Origin: Euphorbia lathyris
Lineage: Eukaryota > Streptophyta > Magnoliopsida > Malpighiales > Euphorbiaceae
Length of the DNA stretch: 64,000 bases
Direction: 5' to 3'
Assembly: GCF_963576675.1 (NCBI RefSeq)
Contig: NC_088913.1
Location: 18,178,001-18,242,000, forward strand
Shown: positions 46,725-57,645 of the stretch, one piece after another
Layout of the letters: every line of letters begins with the position of its first letter
Numbering within the stretch: position 1 is the stretch's first letter
Translations under genes and position numbers: made by a program
The notes under the pieces: generated by a model
Told to the model about the DNA's origin: nothing
Database searches by the model: none
The model's input: the letters and a program-made list of their open reading frames with translations, nothing else

Positions 46725-47718
46725 AGAGCATCTCCAATAGAGTAGGCATGGCAACGGGTAGGGTATCCACAGGTAGTGCCAATTCCAAACTCTTACCATT
46801 TTATTTTTTAATTACCCGTACCCGTCTCATTACCCTAACGGGTATACTTTTTGCATCCCATACCCGTCCCATTTAATTCACGGGTACCCACGGGTACCCT
46901 TACCCTTAAGAATCAATAAATAAAACAAAAAATATTATAAATTTAACAAAGTACAAATTTAATATATCATAGATATAAGGATTGAATAAATTAAACCTTA
47001 ATAAATAAGAATAAAGTAACTTAATTTTATCACTCAATGGTTGAACAACAAAAGGTTGGGGTTCAAATCTCACATTTTACATACAAGAAATAATAATATT
47101 TTTTCATATATAAAAGATTTATGACGGGTACCGGGTACCATGGGGGGGTATTCACATACCCATCTCATTACCCTAACGGGTAATGATTTTGATCCCATAC
47201 CCGTCCCATACCCTTTTATACAGGGTACGGATAGTCCCATTAGGGTCGGGTAGTGCCGAGTACCCGCAGGTACAGTACCCGTTGTCATCCCTACAATAGA
47301 GGTTGTTTTAAAGAGTGCCAAAATTTAACACATCATATTAAAATATAATATTTTATTAATTTAATCATCCACATCACTTTTGGCAACTTTTGTTAAAAAA
47401 ATGCTCAAATAGTAAGCAACTTTAAAAGTTGCTACAATGGCCCCAAAAATCATTACTTTATATATAATTTATTTTAATTATAAATATTGTCAACCAATAG
47501 TGAAATAAGAGAGGCCCATAAAAAATGTGCACCAATAGTAATCAAGTAAATCATTTTTTTATATTAAAAAAAGTTTGACAAACTTAAAGCAAGGTTGCCA
47601 AAAATTGACAACCTTCCTCAACACCCACCATCACTCCAACGGTAGGCACCCTTTGAAAGTTGTCAAACCCAATGACACATCAGCTAGCACTCTTTTAAGC
47701 ACCCTCTATTGGAGATGA
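46725..47718. mobile_element. Harbinger/Tourist-like MITE hosting a hAT MITE
   Basis: Left end GAGCATCTCCAATAGAG resumes after the nested element as GTTGTTTTAAAGAGTGCC. The right end, read on the other strand, is AATCATCTCCAATAGAGGG then TGCTTAAAAGAGTGC. TCA may be the 3-bp duplication. The uninterrupted length would be about 435 bp. Borders are good to a few bases. Confidence 0.6.
46743..47293. mobile_element. hAT MITE nested in the Harbinger-like MITE
   Basis: Ends TAGGCATGGCAACGGGTAG and, on the other strand, TAGGGATGACAACGGGTAC. A perfect 8-bp duplication CAATAGAG lies at 46735-46742 and 47294-47301. The interior is full of ACGGGTACC/ACCCGTACCC motifs in both orientations. Non-coding, 551 bp. 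Confidence 0.85.
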
Positions 47719-49559
47719 TTTCATTAATGATACTATGCCCAATCACAATCTTTGTAATTATCTGGTTAAAGACAATGTTTGATTGTGTTAAAACATAGTA
47801 CTCATCATGTATGAATTTATGATAGGCTTAAGTCTAAGAATTCAACAACACAATTATAATGGGTCAGTCCAATACTATGTTCTCCAACATATATGCGTAA
47901 GTTTGATTTGTATCTTTCATACACATGGTCATCAACTAGCCCCCGTATTGGTCTTAATTTATTATCATTCTCACAATAATAAGTGACTATGGTGGACATT
48001 TAGAATAATTAATTGTTATTCATGGATCTTATTATAAAGCTAACATGCAAATGATAACATAAGAGAATATTGATCGGTCTTGAGCAGACCCGACTCTCCC
48101 ATGTTCGCTTAATGTCTGATAGCACATTTCCATTACCTTATCCCTTATAAGGTTGGTTTAAGGAGTCATTTTTTGAATATAAATCCATAGGCGCATAAAG
48201 TAGAAGAAGACTGCATAAAGTAGGTAAACTGAGATACCTTGGATGCTCGTAAGTCTCCTAGGTGACTCTTGCGCGAGTTAGAGCAAGTCCAACCATATGG
48301 GTCTGTGGACGAAATCAAGTGAAGCCATTAGGTATGCTTTTGTTTGAACTTTTCTAAGATTAGGGTAAAACACAGAATATAAAACACGTTCTATTTATAC
48401 TGGTTTGGGGGTGGAAAAGTGAAAAATCATGGAGAAGGCGAAATGGTGGAATGTACTGCGTTAGGGTTGCCTTGGAATTATAGATTATTTGTTCTAATTA
48501 ATGATTGTTTTTTGCTATGCCAATAACAAGACACTTGAGTATTTTTTTTGGAAATGAAAATTAACCTTATGTAATTCACATCGAATATATTACTTTTATA
48601 TTTATTATTGATTAGTTTCAGAAATTGAATTAAACTTTTGTGTTTTTGTTTTTATGATATTTTTATGAATAGATAGACTGGAAGGTGTATCTTTCATGCT
48701 CGTTTAATTTTAGTGTTTAATTACATTTTCATTAATTATTTATTTATTTTGCAGAGCTTGATGGTTATAGGCCAACTAGAGGGAACAATTAGAAGTCCTA
48801 GGTAACCAAACAAACAATAATTCATACACACATTTATCAAAATATGTTACCAAAAGTCTCATTCTAGTATTAAATAATAATCAATTAATAAGGTTAGTTA
48901 CCGTAAAGAGTATATATATTGTTAATTAAATACATTTCAGTTGAACTAAGAATTAGCTGGACAGCTCAACTTTTATCTCTACTTATAACAATGCTGTAAT
49001 TGCTTCAAATATAATTAAAAGGCCTTCTAATATTATTTTAAAGGCTATTACTTTAGAAATGATTATGTAAAAAGTCCTTATCTATAGCAAGTATCTTCAA
49101 TGTCAAATCGCAAACTAAGAACTCAAATCACATTCCTACCCGAAATTAATACGGGGATAAAAATTAAATTGGAATCTAACGTCCTTTTAAAAAAATGCAA
49201 GTTTAGTTCTAACGTATGAAATAAAGTAAATTTAATAATAATGTTTTCAACTAAGATTAATTTTAGCTTTACATCATCGAAAATTTGAAAAAACTGCTTT
49301 AACAGTTATTTAACTGTCATATCAGAAATTTGAAACAAATTTATCAATATATTAAAGCAGTTTTATATATTTTTTTGTTAGTTATTTGTAAATATATTAG
49401 TAACACACTAAATATTTTAGACATGTTGATAAAAAAAATTGTAATTAACTTGTATCTGATAGACTTAGTTGTAAGTATCCTAATAATTTTTTTTTCTTTT
49501 TTTTTTTTTTGTAAATATGTCTTAGTGATATATTAAGTATTTGGAAAAAGTATAAAAAT
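47719..49559. other. Unassigned region with one exon-like segment
   Basis: 47719-48300 resembles retroelement LTR text without clear ends. At 48756-48801 a 46-nt block (GAGCTTGATGGTTATAGGCC...) has a good acceptor (TTTATTTTGCAG) and donor (CTAGGTAACC) and reads SLMVIGQLEGTIRSP. I cannot place it in a gene. The remainder is AT-rich with nothing recognisable. Confidence 0.3.
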
Positions 49560-50740
49560 AAACCTTGTGGTTACACCTGTTTTCGATCGGTACCCTTGTG
49601 GTTTAAAAGTTTATAAAATGGTATCTTGAGGTTCATTCCGTTAGCAAACACAGACCAAATTGACTAACGGTGTTAAAAGTCATAGGAAAAAGAGTTATCC
49701 TTATATTTATTTATTTTATAAATTAACATTTCTTATTATCTAATTATCACAAACAAATCCCAAAATAAAAAATAAAAATCAAACACACTATCTTCTCCAT
49801 CTCTCTTTAATTTTTTATTTTTCTCTCTTCTCTCTGTTAATTTCTCTTTCTAAAATCAATTGAATTTCCACCACTTTCTAAATCTAATCTTTAATTAGCC
49901 TATTATTCTAAATCTATGACCAAATTAACCCAATTGTTGAGAAAGAGATGATCCTAACCAATCTTATACACATTTTTATTTTAATATCTTTTTTATTTCA
50001 TCTATGACTAGTTCATCAACAAAAAATTGTTGACATGACCCATACGGCCATTACAAAGTCAAAATAGGTTCGTGCAGCTCAGCTCGCATTGTATGTTGTT
50101 TCTGCCCATGTCGTACTCAACTGACTCCACCATTCCAGAGTTCATCAGCTGTCGTGGTGCATATGATCTAAGAGGGATTGTCGCGACTAAGCATATGATC
50201 CATTTTGATCCGAACATAACCAAGTTCCCTTCCAGCTCTAGGAGCAATTTTGCATTGGTCTCATATTAAACAGGGTTCGTAAGAATTCTTATATGGCCAC
50301 CGATTCTATCTTTACACCTACTATCGATGGAGCATATCCTGAGCACCATGCTTTGTAGTTGGAACGTATTCCTTCTAACATTTCTTCTAGTTCTTCTTTC
50401 TCGAATTCTCCATTCAATTTAATTAGCTAATTAAAGATTATATTTAGAAAGAGAGGGTTAAATTGATTTTAGAGAGAGAAATTAACAAAGAGGAGAGAGA
50501 ATAGAAAAATAAGAAGAAAAATAAGAAATTAAAGAGAGATAGAGAAGATGATGTATTTGATTTTTATTTTTTATTTTGGGGTTTGTGTGTGATAATTAGA
50601 TGATAAGAGGGTTAATTTATATAAAAAAAATAAATATAAGGATAAAATTAACTCTTTTCCCTTTGACTTTTAATACCGTTATTCAATTTGACATTTTTTT
50701 GCTAACGGAAGAGGGTAAATTTCACCAATCGTATATAACA
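49560..50740. mobile_element. Fold-back element with a non-homologous central insert
   Basis: The left arm (about 49660-49862: GACTAACGGTGTTAAAAGTC, CCTTATATTTATTTATTTTA, TTAATTTCTCTTTCTAAAAT) is the inverse of the right arm (about 50455-50715: ATTTTAGAGAGAGAAATTAA, TAAATATAAGGATAAAATTA, GACTTTTAATACCG). The arms are about 200-260 bp. The loop, about 49863-50454, includes a GC-richer patch at 50030-50280 with ORFs of 62-65 residues on both strands that I cannot identify. The TSD is unresolved. Confidence 0.55.
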
Positions 50741-50924
50741 TTTGCCTCATTTCACACTTTGGTGTACAAACTTCAATTTGTCTCACTAATATATACGAAC
50801 TTATAGGTGACCTCCCACTTTGGCGTATAACAGGTAAAAATGACATGTCAACGCGAATTCAATGCGTCACATCAGCAGATTGACCGGTCAAAAAGTCAAA
50901 ATTTGACCATCTAATATAAAATTA
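50741..50924. other. Repeat-like flank of the Ty3/gypsy element
   Basis: Contains GACCTCCCACTTTGGCGTAT, similar in style to the repetitive sequence at 49560-49650 (GTGGTTACACC, CCTTGTGGTTTAAAAG). No gene. Confidence 0.35.
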
Positions 50925-50929
50925 CTTAT

Positions 50930-51858
50930 TGATGAGGGCATCTTATCCCTAAGCCCGAGTCCGGAACTACGAGGAGCCACCCGGGAGAACCCACTCAAAG
51001 AGAGCAAGGAACGACCCAAAGCAGAGAACACGCGGGGCGTACCCAACCTAACGCAAGGCGTGGGAATGGTGGTCTTGGATGAAAAGCCATGTGAGTTGGT
51101 GACGCGGGGCGCATCCCTTACCACGCGGGGCGTGATTGGTCACATCAAGCAAGAAAACTTCCAGGAGAGTAAACACGCAGGGCACAACCTTTGGGCGCCC
51201 CGCGTAGATTCCACTCCGCAGATCTTCCACTTTCAGGAGCCTCAAGACGCGGGACGTGGTCCACAGGATGTCTCGCGTGACGTCGATCCACCAGATCAGG
51301 AGCTACATAACGCGGGGCGTATTCCGCAGGACGCCTCGCGTACTGAACTCGAGCCAACCTCATCAAGTCCAGGAGCATTTTCACGTGGGGCGTAAACTCA
51401 GAGACGCGGGGCGTGTCGTGGCCTGGAGAGACCTCCAAAAGTCCAGGAGCATTTTCATGCGGGGCGTAAAATCCGAGACGCGGGGCGTCTCATGACCTGG
51501 AGACTACTTCTCCTCCAAGCTCTCACCTTGGGGGGACCATTTCTGTGACACCCTATTTACTGTATTGCCATTGTGACTTATTTACTAAACTACCATTTTC
51601 CCTATTTTACCCTCCTAGCCAAGTGTTAACCAAAACCCTATTCATAGGCTTTTGGGTCTTTCTCTTTGATTTGAGGGAGAGTATTTAAACTCCCATATTT
51701 TGTAATGTTGACAACTTTTGAAGAATTAAAACTTATAGCCTCCTTGAGAGCTTGGATTTCTATCCTTTGGGTTAACTCAACCTTCAAGTATAGCTTGAGA
51801 AGATTGCATTCTTTGTGGATTTAAGATTAAAATCCTCAGTCGATTTCACCCTACATCA
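50930..51858 (+). repeat. 5' LTR (929 bp)
   Basis: Starts TGATGAGGGCATCTTATCC and ends TTTCACCCTACATCA. The first 560 bp are CpG-rich and hold about a dozen ACGCGGGGCGT-like motifs. The latter part is AT-richer with a TATTTAAA-like promoter string at about 51683. ORFs inside it on either strand are echoes of the pol 3' end. Confidence 0.95.
51683..51690 (+). promoter_or_regulatory. Candidate TATA box in the 5' LTR
   Basis: AGTATTTAAACTCCC lies about 175 bp before the LTR end. This position would suit the U3/R boundary promoter; the same string is in the 3' LTR. No other TATA-like string is as well placed. Confidence 0.45.
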
Positions 51859-51860
51859 GT

Positions 51861-51872
51861 TGGTATCAGAGC
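51861..51872 (+). other. Primer-binding site (initiator tRNA-Met)
   Basis: TGGTATCAGAGC begins two bases after the 5' LTR. It is the exact complement expected for the 3' end of plant initiator tRNA-Met. Confidence 0.92.
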
Positions 51873-51909
51873 CGAGTCATTTTCCTTGATCGGAGACTTC
51901 TTCTCGGAG

Positions 51910-54900
51910 ATGGTTCAACCACGTATCACCACCGACACCATTGGAACTCAAGAACAAAGGCTTGAAGCTCTAGAATCAAGCTTGAAAGCCATAAATGACA
52001 AGATGAGTGAGTTGGAAGAGAGGCAAGAAACGGAACGAAGAGAAAGGCGTCTTGATACGGAGAGACTTATTCTTGAGTTTCGGAATAGTCACATCCAACC
52101 CGCCGGAGAACCTCACCGGAGACAAGAGGAGCAAACCCACCGTCTACTTGAAAGGCAACCAACACCACCACCACGGATAACCTATGCACCCCAAGTAATG
52201 GACCCTTAGGTTCAAGAGGTAAGGCGGACTAATCCCATAACCATTAGAAATGTGGATAGTGATAGTGATGGGGAATTCTTTGATGATTATGACATGCCTA
52301 GGATTGCTAGGAATATGGGGATTAGAATTGATGATAATGCCATGAATGGTAGGCCTAGACATGATGTGCATGTGAATGATGTTGTTGGTCCCGCGCATGT
52401 GCGTGTCGGGAATATGGATATTGTGCATAATGATGTTGTAGGTGGTTACGGGAAGGGAAATGTGGGTTTGAATGATCCGTATGAAGGCCGAGGTAATGAG
52501 AGGGGCGGATATGTGAGAGAGCCGAATATGAGAAGGGAGTATGGTGGTAACTTTGAGCGGGATGACGCTTTTAAACTGAAAGTGGACTTACCTTCATTTG
52601 GGGGAGAACTTGATATAGAGGGCTTCCTTGATTGGCTGCTAGAAGTAGAGCGGTTCTTTGATTATTCGGGAATACCGGAAGATAGGAAGGTTCGTCTAGT
52701 TGCTTACCGATTGAAAGGAGGAGCGTCAGTTTGGTGGGATAATGTTAAGGAAGGGAGAAGAAGAGGAGGAAGGGAACCGATTAGGTCTTGGTTAAGGATG
52801 AAGTCGATGTTGCGGGAACGGTTTCTACCACCCGATTATGAACAGTACATCTACAGTTCCTATCGGAATTGTTCTCAAGGCGCTAGAAGTGTGCACGAGT
52901 ACACCTCGGAGTTCTTGCGGCTTTCGGCAAGGGCTAACTTATCGGAAACCGAAAGCCAAAAGACTTCAAGGTATCTTGAAGGATTGAGGTACAACATCCA
53001 AGATCGGATTGGGACGCAAATGGTCATTCGGGTACAAGATGCTCGTAACTTGGCATTGAAGGCCGAAGCACAACTGAGCTTGAGGGGTCGAGAAGGTTAT
53101 AGAAGGGCTGGGGCCGAGAGTACCTATGGAGGGAGAGGAGCTCCCAAGGGGATCGATAAGGGTAAGGGAATCGCCAGTTCAAGTGATTCCAAGGCGCCAA
53201 ATACGGGAAAAGCATCTAGCGGAGATGTGAGGCCTTTTAAGGCGACACAACCCCCTAGGGGCAACAACCCTTATGCTAAACCGGCTCCATTCAAGTGTTT
53301 CCGATGTAACGAGCCGGGCCACCGTTCCAACGAGTGTCCCAAGAGAAGAAGTGCCAATGTGATTGAGCGGTATGAGGATGACGAGGACTATGATGACGAG
53401 GGGGATGTTTGTTGTGATCCCGTTGAGGATGAGTATGGGGAAGAGTATGATGGGGGCCACGCCATACACGTAGTGAGGAGGCTCCTAGTCTCAAGTCGAA
53501 TAGCTTCGGATCAACGACACCAATTATTCCGAACCCGATGTCTAGTGCAAGGGGTGAAGTGCAATGTGATCATTGATAGTGGGAGCCAAGAGAACATTAT
53601 TAGTGATACCGCTGCCAAGAGGTTTGGGTTGGAGTTTGAGGTGCACCCTAGTCCGTATAGTGTGGGGTGGATCAAGAATGTCGGAGCAATGAAGGTCACT
53701 CAAAGATGTAAGGTCCCTCTTGAGATAGGAGAGTACCGGGATGAGGTTTATTGTGATGTGGTGGAGATGGATGCTTGTCATTTACTGTTGGGACGTCCGT
53801 GGCAATTTGATAGAGACGCCACCCATGCCGGAAGAAAGAACACTTATCGTTTTATGAAGGACGGTATTAGATATGTTCTAACCCCTTTATCGGGGGAGTC
53901 CAAAGACAAAGGGAAAGCTACCTTGATCGTTTGCCCAACTCACAAGGCGTTTATTAACGAGTGTGAGGAAAGTCAAACGGTTTATGTAGTAATGGTGAAG
54001 GCGAGCACACCAACGGGAAGTGTGGGGAGTGAAACTGAAGAGGTTCTAGAGGAAGTGGGGAGATTACTCAATGAATTCCGAGATGTCTTCCCGGAAGAAC
54101 TACCGGATGGATTACCACCCCTACGGGACATCCAACACCACATTGATCTAGTGCCGGGAGCTAGCTTGCCTAGTCTTCCCCACTACCGGATGAGTCCCAA
54201 GGAGAGTGAGATAATGAAGGAGAAGGTGGATGAGTTGATTAAAATGGGGTATGTGAGGGAAAGTATGAGCCCATGTGCAGTGCCGGCTTTGCTGACACCC
54301 AAAAAGGATGGATCGTGGAGGATGTGTGTGGATAGCCGAGCCATCAACAAGATTACAATTCGGTACAAGTTCCCGATTCCCCGACTTGATGATATGCTCG
54401 ATCAGTTGAGTGGTTCCAAGGTCTTTTCGAAGATCGACTTGAGGAGTGGGTATCATCAAATCCGAATCAAGGCGGGAGATGAATGGAAGACAGCGTTTAA
54501 GATGCGGGATGGGCTATATGAGTGGCTAGTGATGCCATTCGGGATGACCAATGCACCGAGTACTTTCATGAGATTGATGAACCAAGTGTTGCGTCCGGTG
54601 ATTGGGAAGTTTGTGGTGGTCTACTTTGATGATATCCTCATCCATAGTAAGACCCTAGAAGAGCATGTTGAGCACTTGAGGACCGTATTAACCTTGCTCC
54701 GGGAAAACCAACTCTTTGCCAACACTAAGAAGTGTGATTTTGTGATGGAAAGTTTGGTATTCCTTGGGTATGTGGTCAGTGGGAGTGGGATTCGAGTGGA
54801 TGAAGAGAAAGTGAGAGCTATCCGGGAATGGCCGACTCCGAAGACAGTTGGGGATATTAGGAGTTTCCATGGGTTGGCTACGTTCTATAGGCGGTTCATC

Positions 54901-57177
54901 CGAAATTTCAGCGCTATCGTGGCTTCTATGACCGAATTCTTGAAGAAGGGTAGAGGTTTCAAGTGGGGAGATGAGAAAGAGAATAGTTTTGCCTTGATTA
55001 AGGAGAAGTTAAGTACCGCCCCGGTGTTAGCTTTTTCGGACTTCGAGAAACTCTTTGAGGTGGAATGTGACGCTAGTGGCGTTGGAGTTGGGGGAGTGTT
55101 AATGTAAGAGAAGAGGCCCATAGCGTATTTCAGCGAGAAATTGTGTGACTCAAGGCAGAAATGGGCCACTTATGATAAGGAGTTCTATGCGGTAGTGAGG
55201 GCTCTCAAGACGTGGGAGCACTACCTTATTGGGAAAGAATTCATGCTGTACACCGATCACCAAGCCCTTAAGTACTTGGGGAGTCAAAAGCAAATCCGAA
55301 GCTCCATGCATGCTAGGTGGTCCGCATTTGTGGATAAGTTTCCTTATCGACTTCTGCACAAATCGGGTCAACAGAATAAGGTGGCGGATGCTTTGAGCCG
55401 GAGGGTTGCGCTTATAAAAACAGTGGCATTGGAGTTGACAGATTTTGAGCACATCAAGGGAGAATACGAGGATGACACCGATTTTAGTATTGAATGGGAG
55501 AAGTGTAGGAGGGGCACCGAAGAGGGTGGATATCAGCTTGTGGACGGATTTCTCATGAAGGGTAGCCAGCTGTGCCTCCCACACACATCTATACGAGAAA
55601 GGGTAATCCGAGAGCTACATGGTGGAGTGTTGGGCGGTCATTTTGGTAGGAACAAAACCTTAGAAGTGGTTAGTTCCCGGTACTTTTGGCCCAAGATGAG
55701 GAAAGATGTGGCATATATCGTTGAACGATGTGAGAATTGCCAAGGCTCCAAGGGGCATGCCACCAATGCCGGATTACGTATGCACTTGCCAATTCCGGAA
55801 ACTATTTGGGAGGATCTCTCGATGGATTTCGTGTTGGGACTGCCAAGGACCCAACGGGGGATGGATTCGATCTTCGTGGTGGTGGATAGGTTTTCAAAGA
55901 TGGCTCATTTCATCCCATGTCGAAAGACTAATGATGCCACCGCCATTGCTAAGCTCTTCTTCCGTGAGGTAGTGAGATTACATGGGGTTCCAAAGAGTAT
56001 AGTGTCGGATCGAGACACGAAGTTTGTTAGCCACTTTTGGCGAACTCTTTGGGCTATTTTAGGAACTACCCTGAAGTTTAGCACCACAGCTCACCCCCAA
56101 ACGGATGGACAAACCGAAGTGGTGAATCGGACTTTGGGAAATCTATTGCGGAGCAAGTGCCGAGATAGGCCCAAGATGTGGGATTATGTGATCGCCCAAG
56201 CCGAGTTCGCCTATAACTCAGTCGTAAGTTCAACCACCGGGAAGTCACCCTTCGAAGTGGTGTACACTAAGGCCCCTAACCATTCGCTTGATTTGGGGGA
56301 GATTCCGAAGGTAGAAGAGAAGAGTGTGGCAGCCCGGAATTTGGCCAATGACTACCACCTAATGCACCAAGAAGTGCGGAATAGTATCGAGAAGAAGAAT
56401 AGTAAGAACAAGGCCAAAGTTGACGAGCACCGAAGGGATGTGCAATTTAAAGTGGGGGATGAAGTAATGGTGTATTTGGGTAAGGAGCGACTCATGCACG
56501 CCCCTAGTAGTAAATTGAGACCGAGGAAGTACGGTCCGTTCCGAATCACCAAGAGGATGAGTGCCAATGCCTACCAACTAACCCTTCCCAACTGGCTTGG
56601 GAAGATGTCTTCTTCTTTTAATGTGCAGGACCTCAGCTTGTGGAAGCCGGAGGGAACGTTGCCGACCAAGGTCACCGAGGCGGGACCCGACTCTTTCGAA
56701 GAAGGGGAGAATGATGAGGGCATCTTATCCCTAAGCCCGAGTCCGGAACTACGAGGAGCCACCCGGGAGAACCCACTCAAAGAGAGCAAGGAACGACCCA
56801 AAGTAGAGAACACGCAGGGCGTACCCAACCTAACGCAAGGCGTGGGAATGGTGGTTTTGGATGAAAAGCCATGTCAGTTGGTGACGCGGGGCACATCCCT
56901 TACCACGCGGGGCGTGATTGGTCACATCAAGCAAGAAAACTTCCAGGAGAGTAAACACGCAGGGCGCAACCTTTGGGCGCCCCGCGTAGATTCCACTCCG
57001 CAGATCTTCCACTTCCATGAGCCTCAAGACGCGGGACGTGGTCCACAGGACGTCTCGCGTGACGTCGATCCACCAGATCAGGAGCTACATAACGCGGGGC
57101 GTATTCCGCAGGACGCCTCGCGTACTGAACTCGAGCCAACCTCATCAAGTCCAGGAGAATTTTCACGCGGGGCGTAA
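51910..57177 (+). pseudogene. Ty3/gypsy gag-pol polyprotein gene with two in-frame stops
   Basis: One frame runs from ATG at 51910 to TGA-free sequence ending at TAA 57175-57177, broken only by TAG at 52207-52209 (gag N-terminus) and TAA at 55105-55107 (RNase H). No frameshift is needed. Domains: coiled-coil-like N-terminus (51950-52090), retrotransposon gag (about 52560-53080, [30 protein letters not shown]), CCHC knuckle [14 protein letters not shown] (53296-53337), aspartic protease (VIIDSGS at about 53567), RT with YFDD at 54622-54633, RNase H (ECDASG; YTDHQALKYL near 55250), integrase HHCC (about 55615-55745), core D...D...E (MDFVLGLP, VSDRDTKF, TDGQTEVVNRTL), and a GPY/F-like KYGPFRI near 56530. 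The last 155 codons lie in the 3' LTR and carry TRGV/AGR repeats. Confidence 0.9.
56698..56711 (+). other. Polypurine tract
   Basis: GAAGAAGGGGAGAA directly abuts the 3' LTR start at 56712, the priming site for plus-strand synthesis. It also encodes part of pol (EEGEN), because the reading frame passes through it. Confidence 0.88.
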
Positions 57178-57640
57178 ACTCAGAGACGCGGGGCGTGTCG
57201 TGGCCTGGAGAGACCTCCGAAAGTCCAGGAGCATTTTCATGCGGGGCGTAAAATCCGAGACGCGGGGCGTCTCATGACCTGGAGACTACTTCTCCTCCAA
57301 GCTCTCACCTTGGGGGGACCATTTCTGTGATACCCTATTTACTGTATTGCCATTGTGACTTATTTACTAAACTACCATTTTCCCTATTTTACCCTCCTAG
57401 CCAAGTGTTAACTAAAACCCTATTCATAAGCTTTTGGGTCTTTCTCTTTGATTTGAGGGAGAGTATTTAAACTCCCATATTTTGTAATGTTGACAACTTT
57501 TGAAGAATTAAAACTTATAGCCTCCTTGAGAGCTTGGATTTCTATCCTTTGGGTTAACTCAACCTTCAAGTATAGCTTGAGAAGATTGCATTCTTTGTGG
57601 ATTTAAGATTAAAATCCTCAGTCGATTTCACCCTACATCA
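56712..57640 (+). repeat. 3' LTR (929 bp), first half coding
   Basis: Same length and ends as the 5' LTR, with about 15 substitutions and no indel by eye. Positions 56712-57177 continue the pol reading frame. Most differences are C/T or G/A. Confidence 0.95.
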
Positions 57641-57645
57641 CTTAT

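Larger units (their letters stand above)
50925..57645 (+). mobile_element. Full-length Ty3/gypsy retrotransposon, CRM-like chromovirus
   Basis: Complete structure: TSD CTTAT (50925-50929 and 57641-57645), 5' LTR, tRNA-iMet primer-binding site, gag-pol in the order gag, protease, RT, RNase H, integrase, polypurine tract, 3' LTR. The domain order defines Ty3/gypsy. RT text ([20 protein letters not shown]), the gag pattern and, above all, a pol frame that continues into the 3' LTR point to the CRM clade, several of whose members target centromeres. No classical chromodomain is seen after the integrase GPY/F-like motif. Two in-frame stops make this copy non-autonomous. By hand count the LTRs differ at about 15 of 929 sites, so insertion was fairly recent. 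Confidence 0.93.

Noticed and set aside
51027..51487. CRISPR-like array
   Set aside because: The 11-bp motif is degenerate, spacing is irregular, and it lies inside a plant LTR that is duplicated at 56.8-57.3 kb. This is not a prokaryotic sequence.
50888..51495. Overlapping ORFs on both strands in the 5' LTR
   Set aside because: They mirror the LTR-encoded tail of pol; without an upstream start or context in the 5' LTR they are not separate genes.
55150..55584. 144-residue minus-strand ORF
   Set aside because: It is antisense to the RNase H/integrase part of gag-pol and shows no domain.
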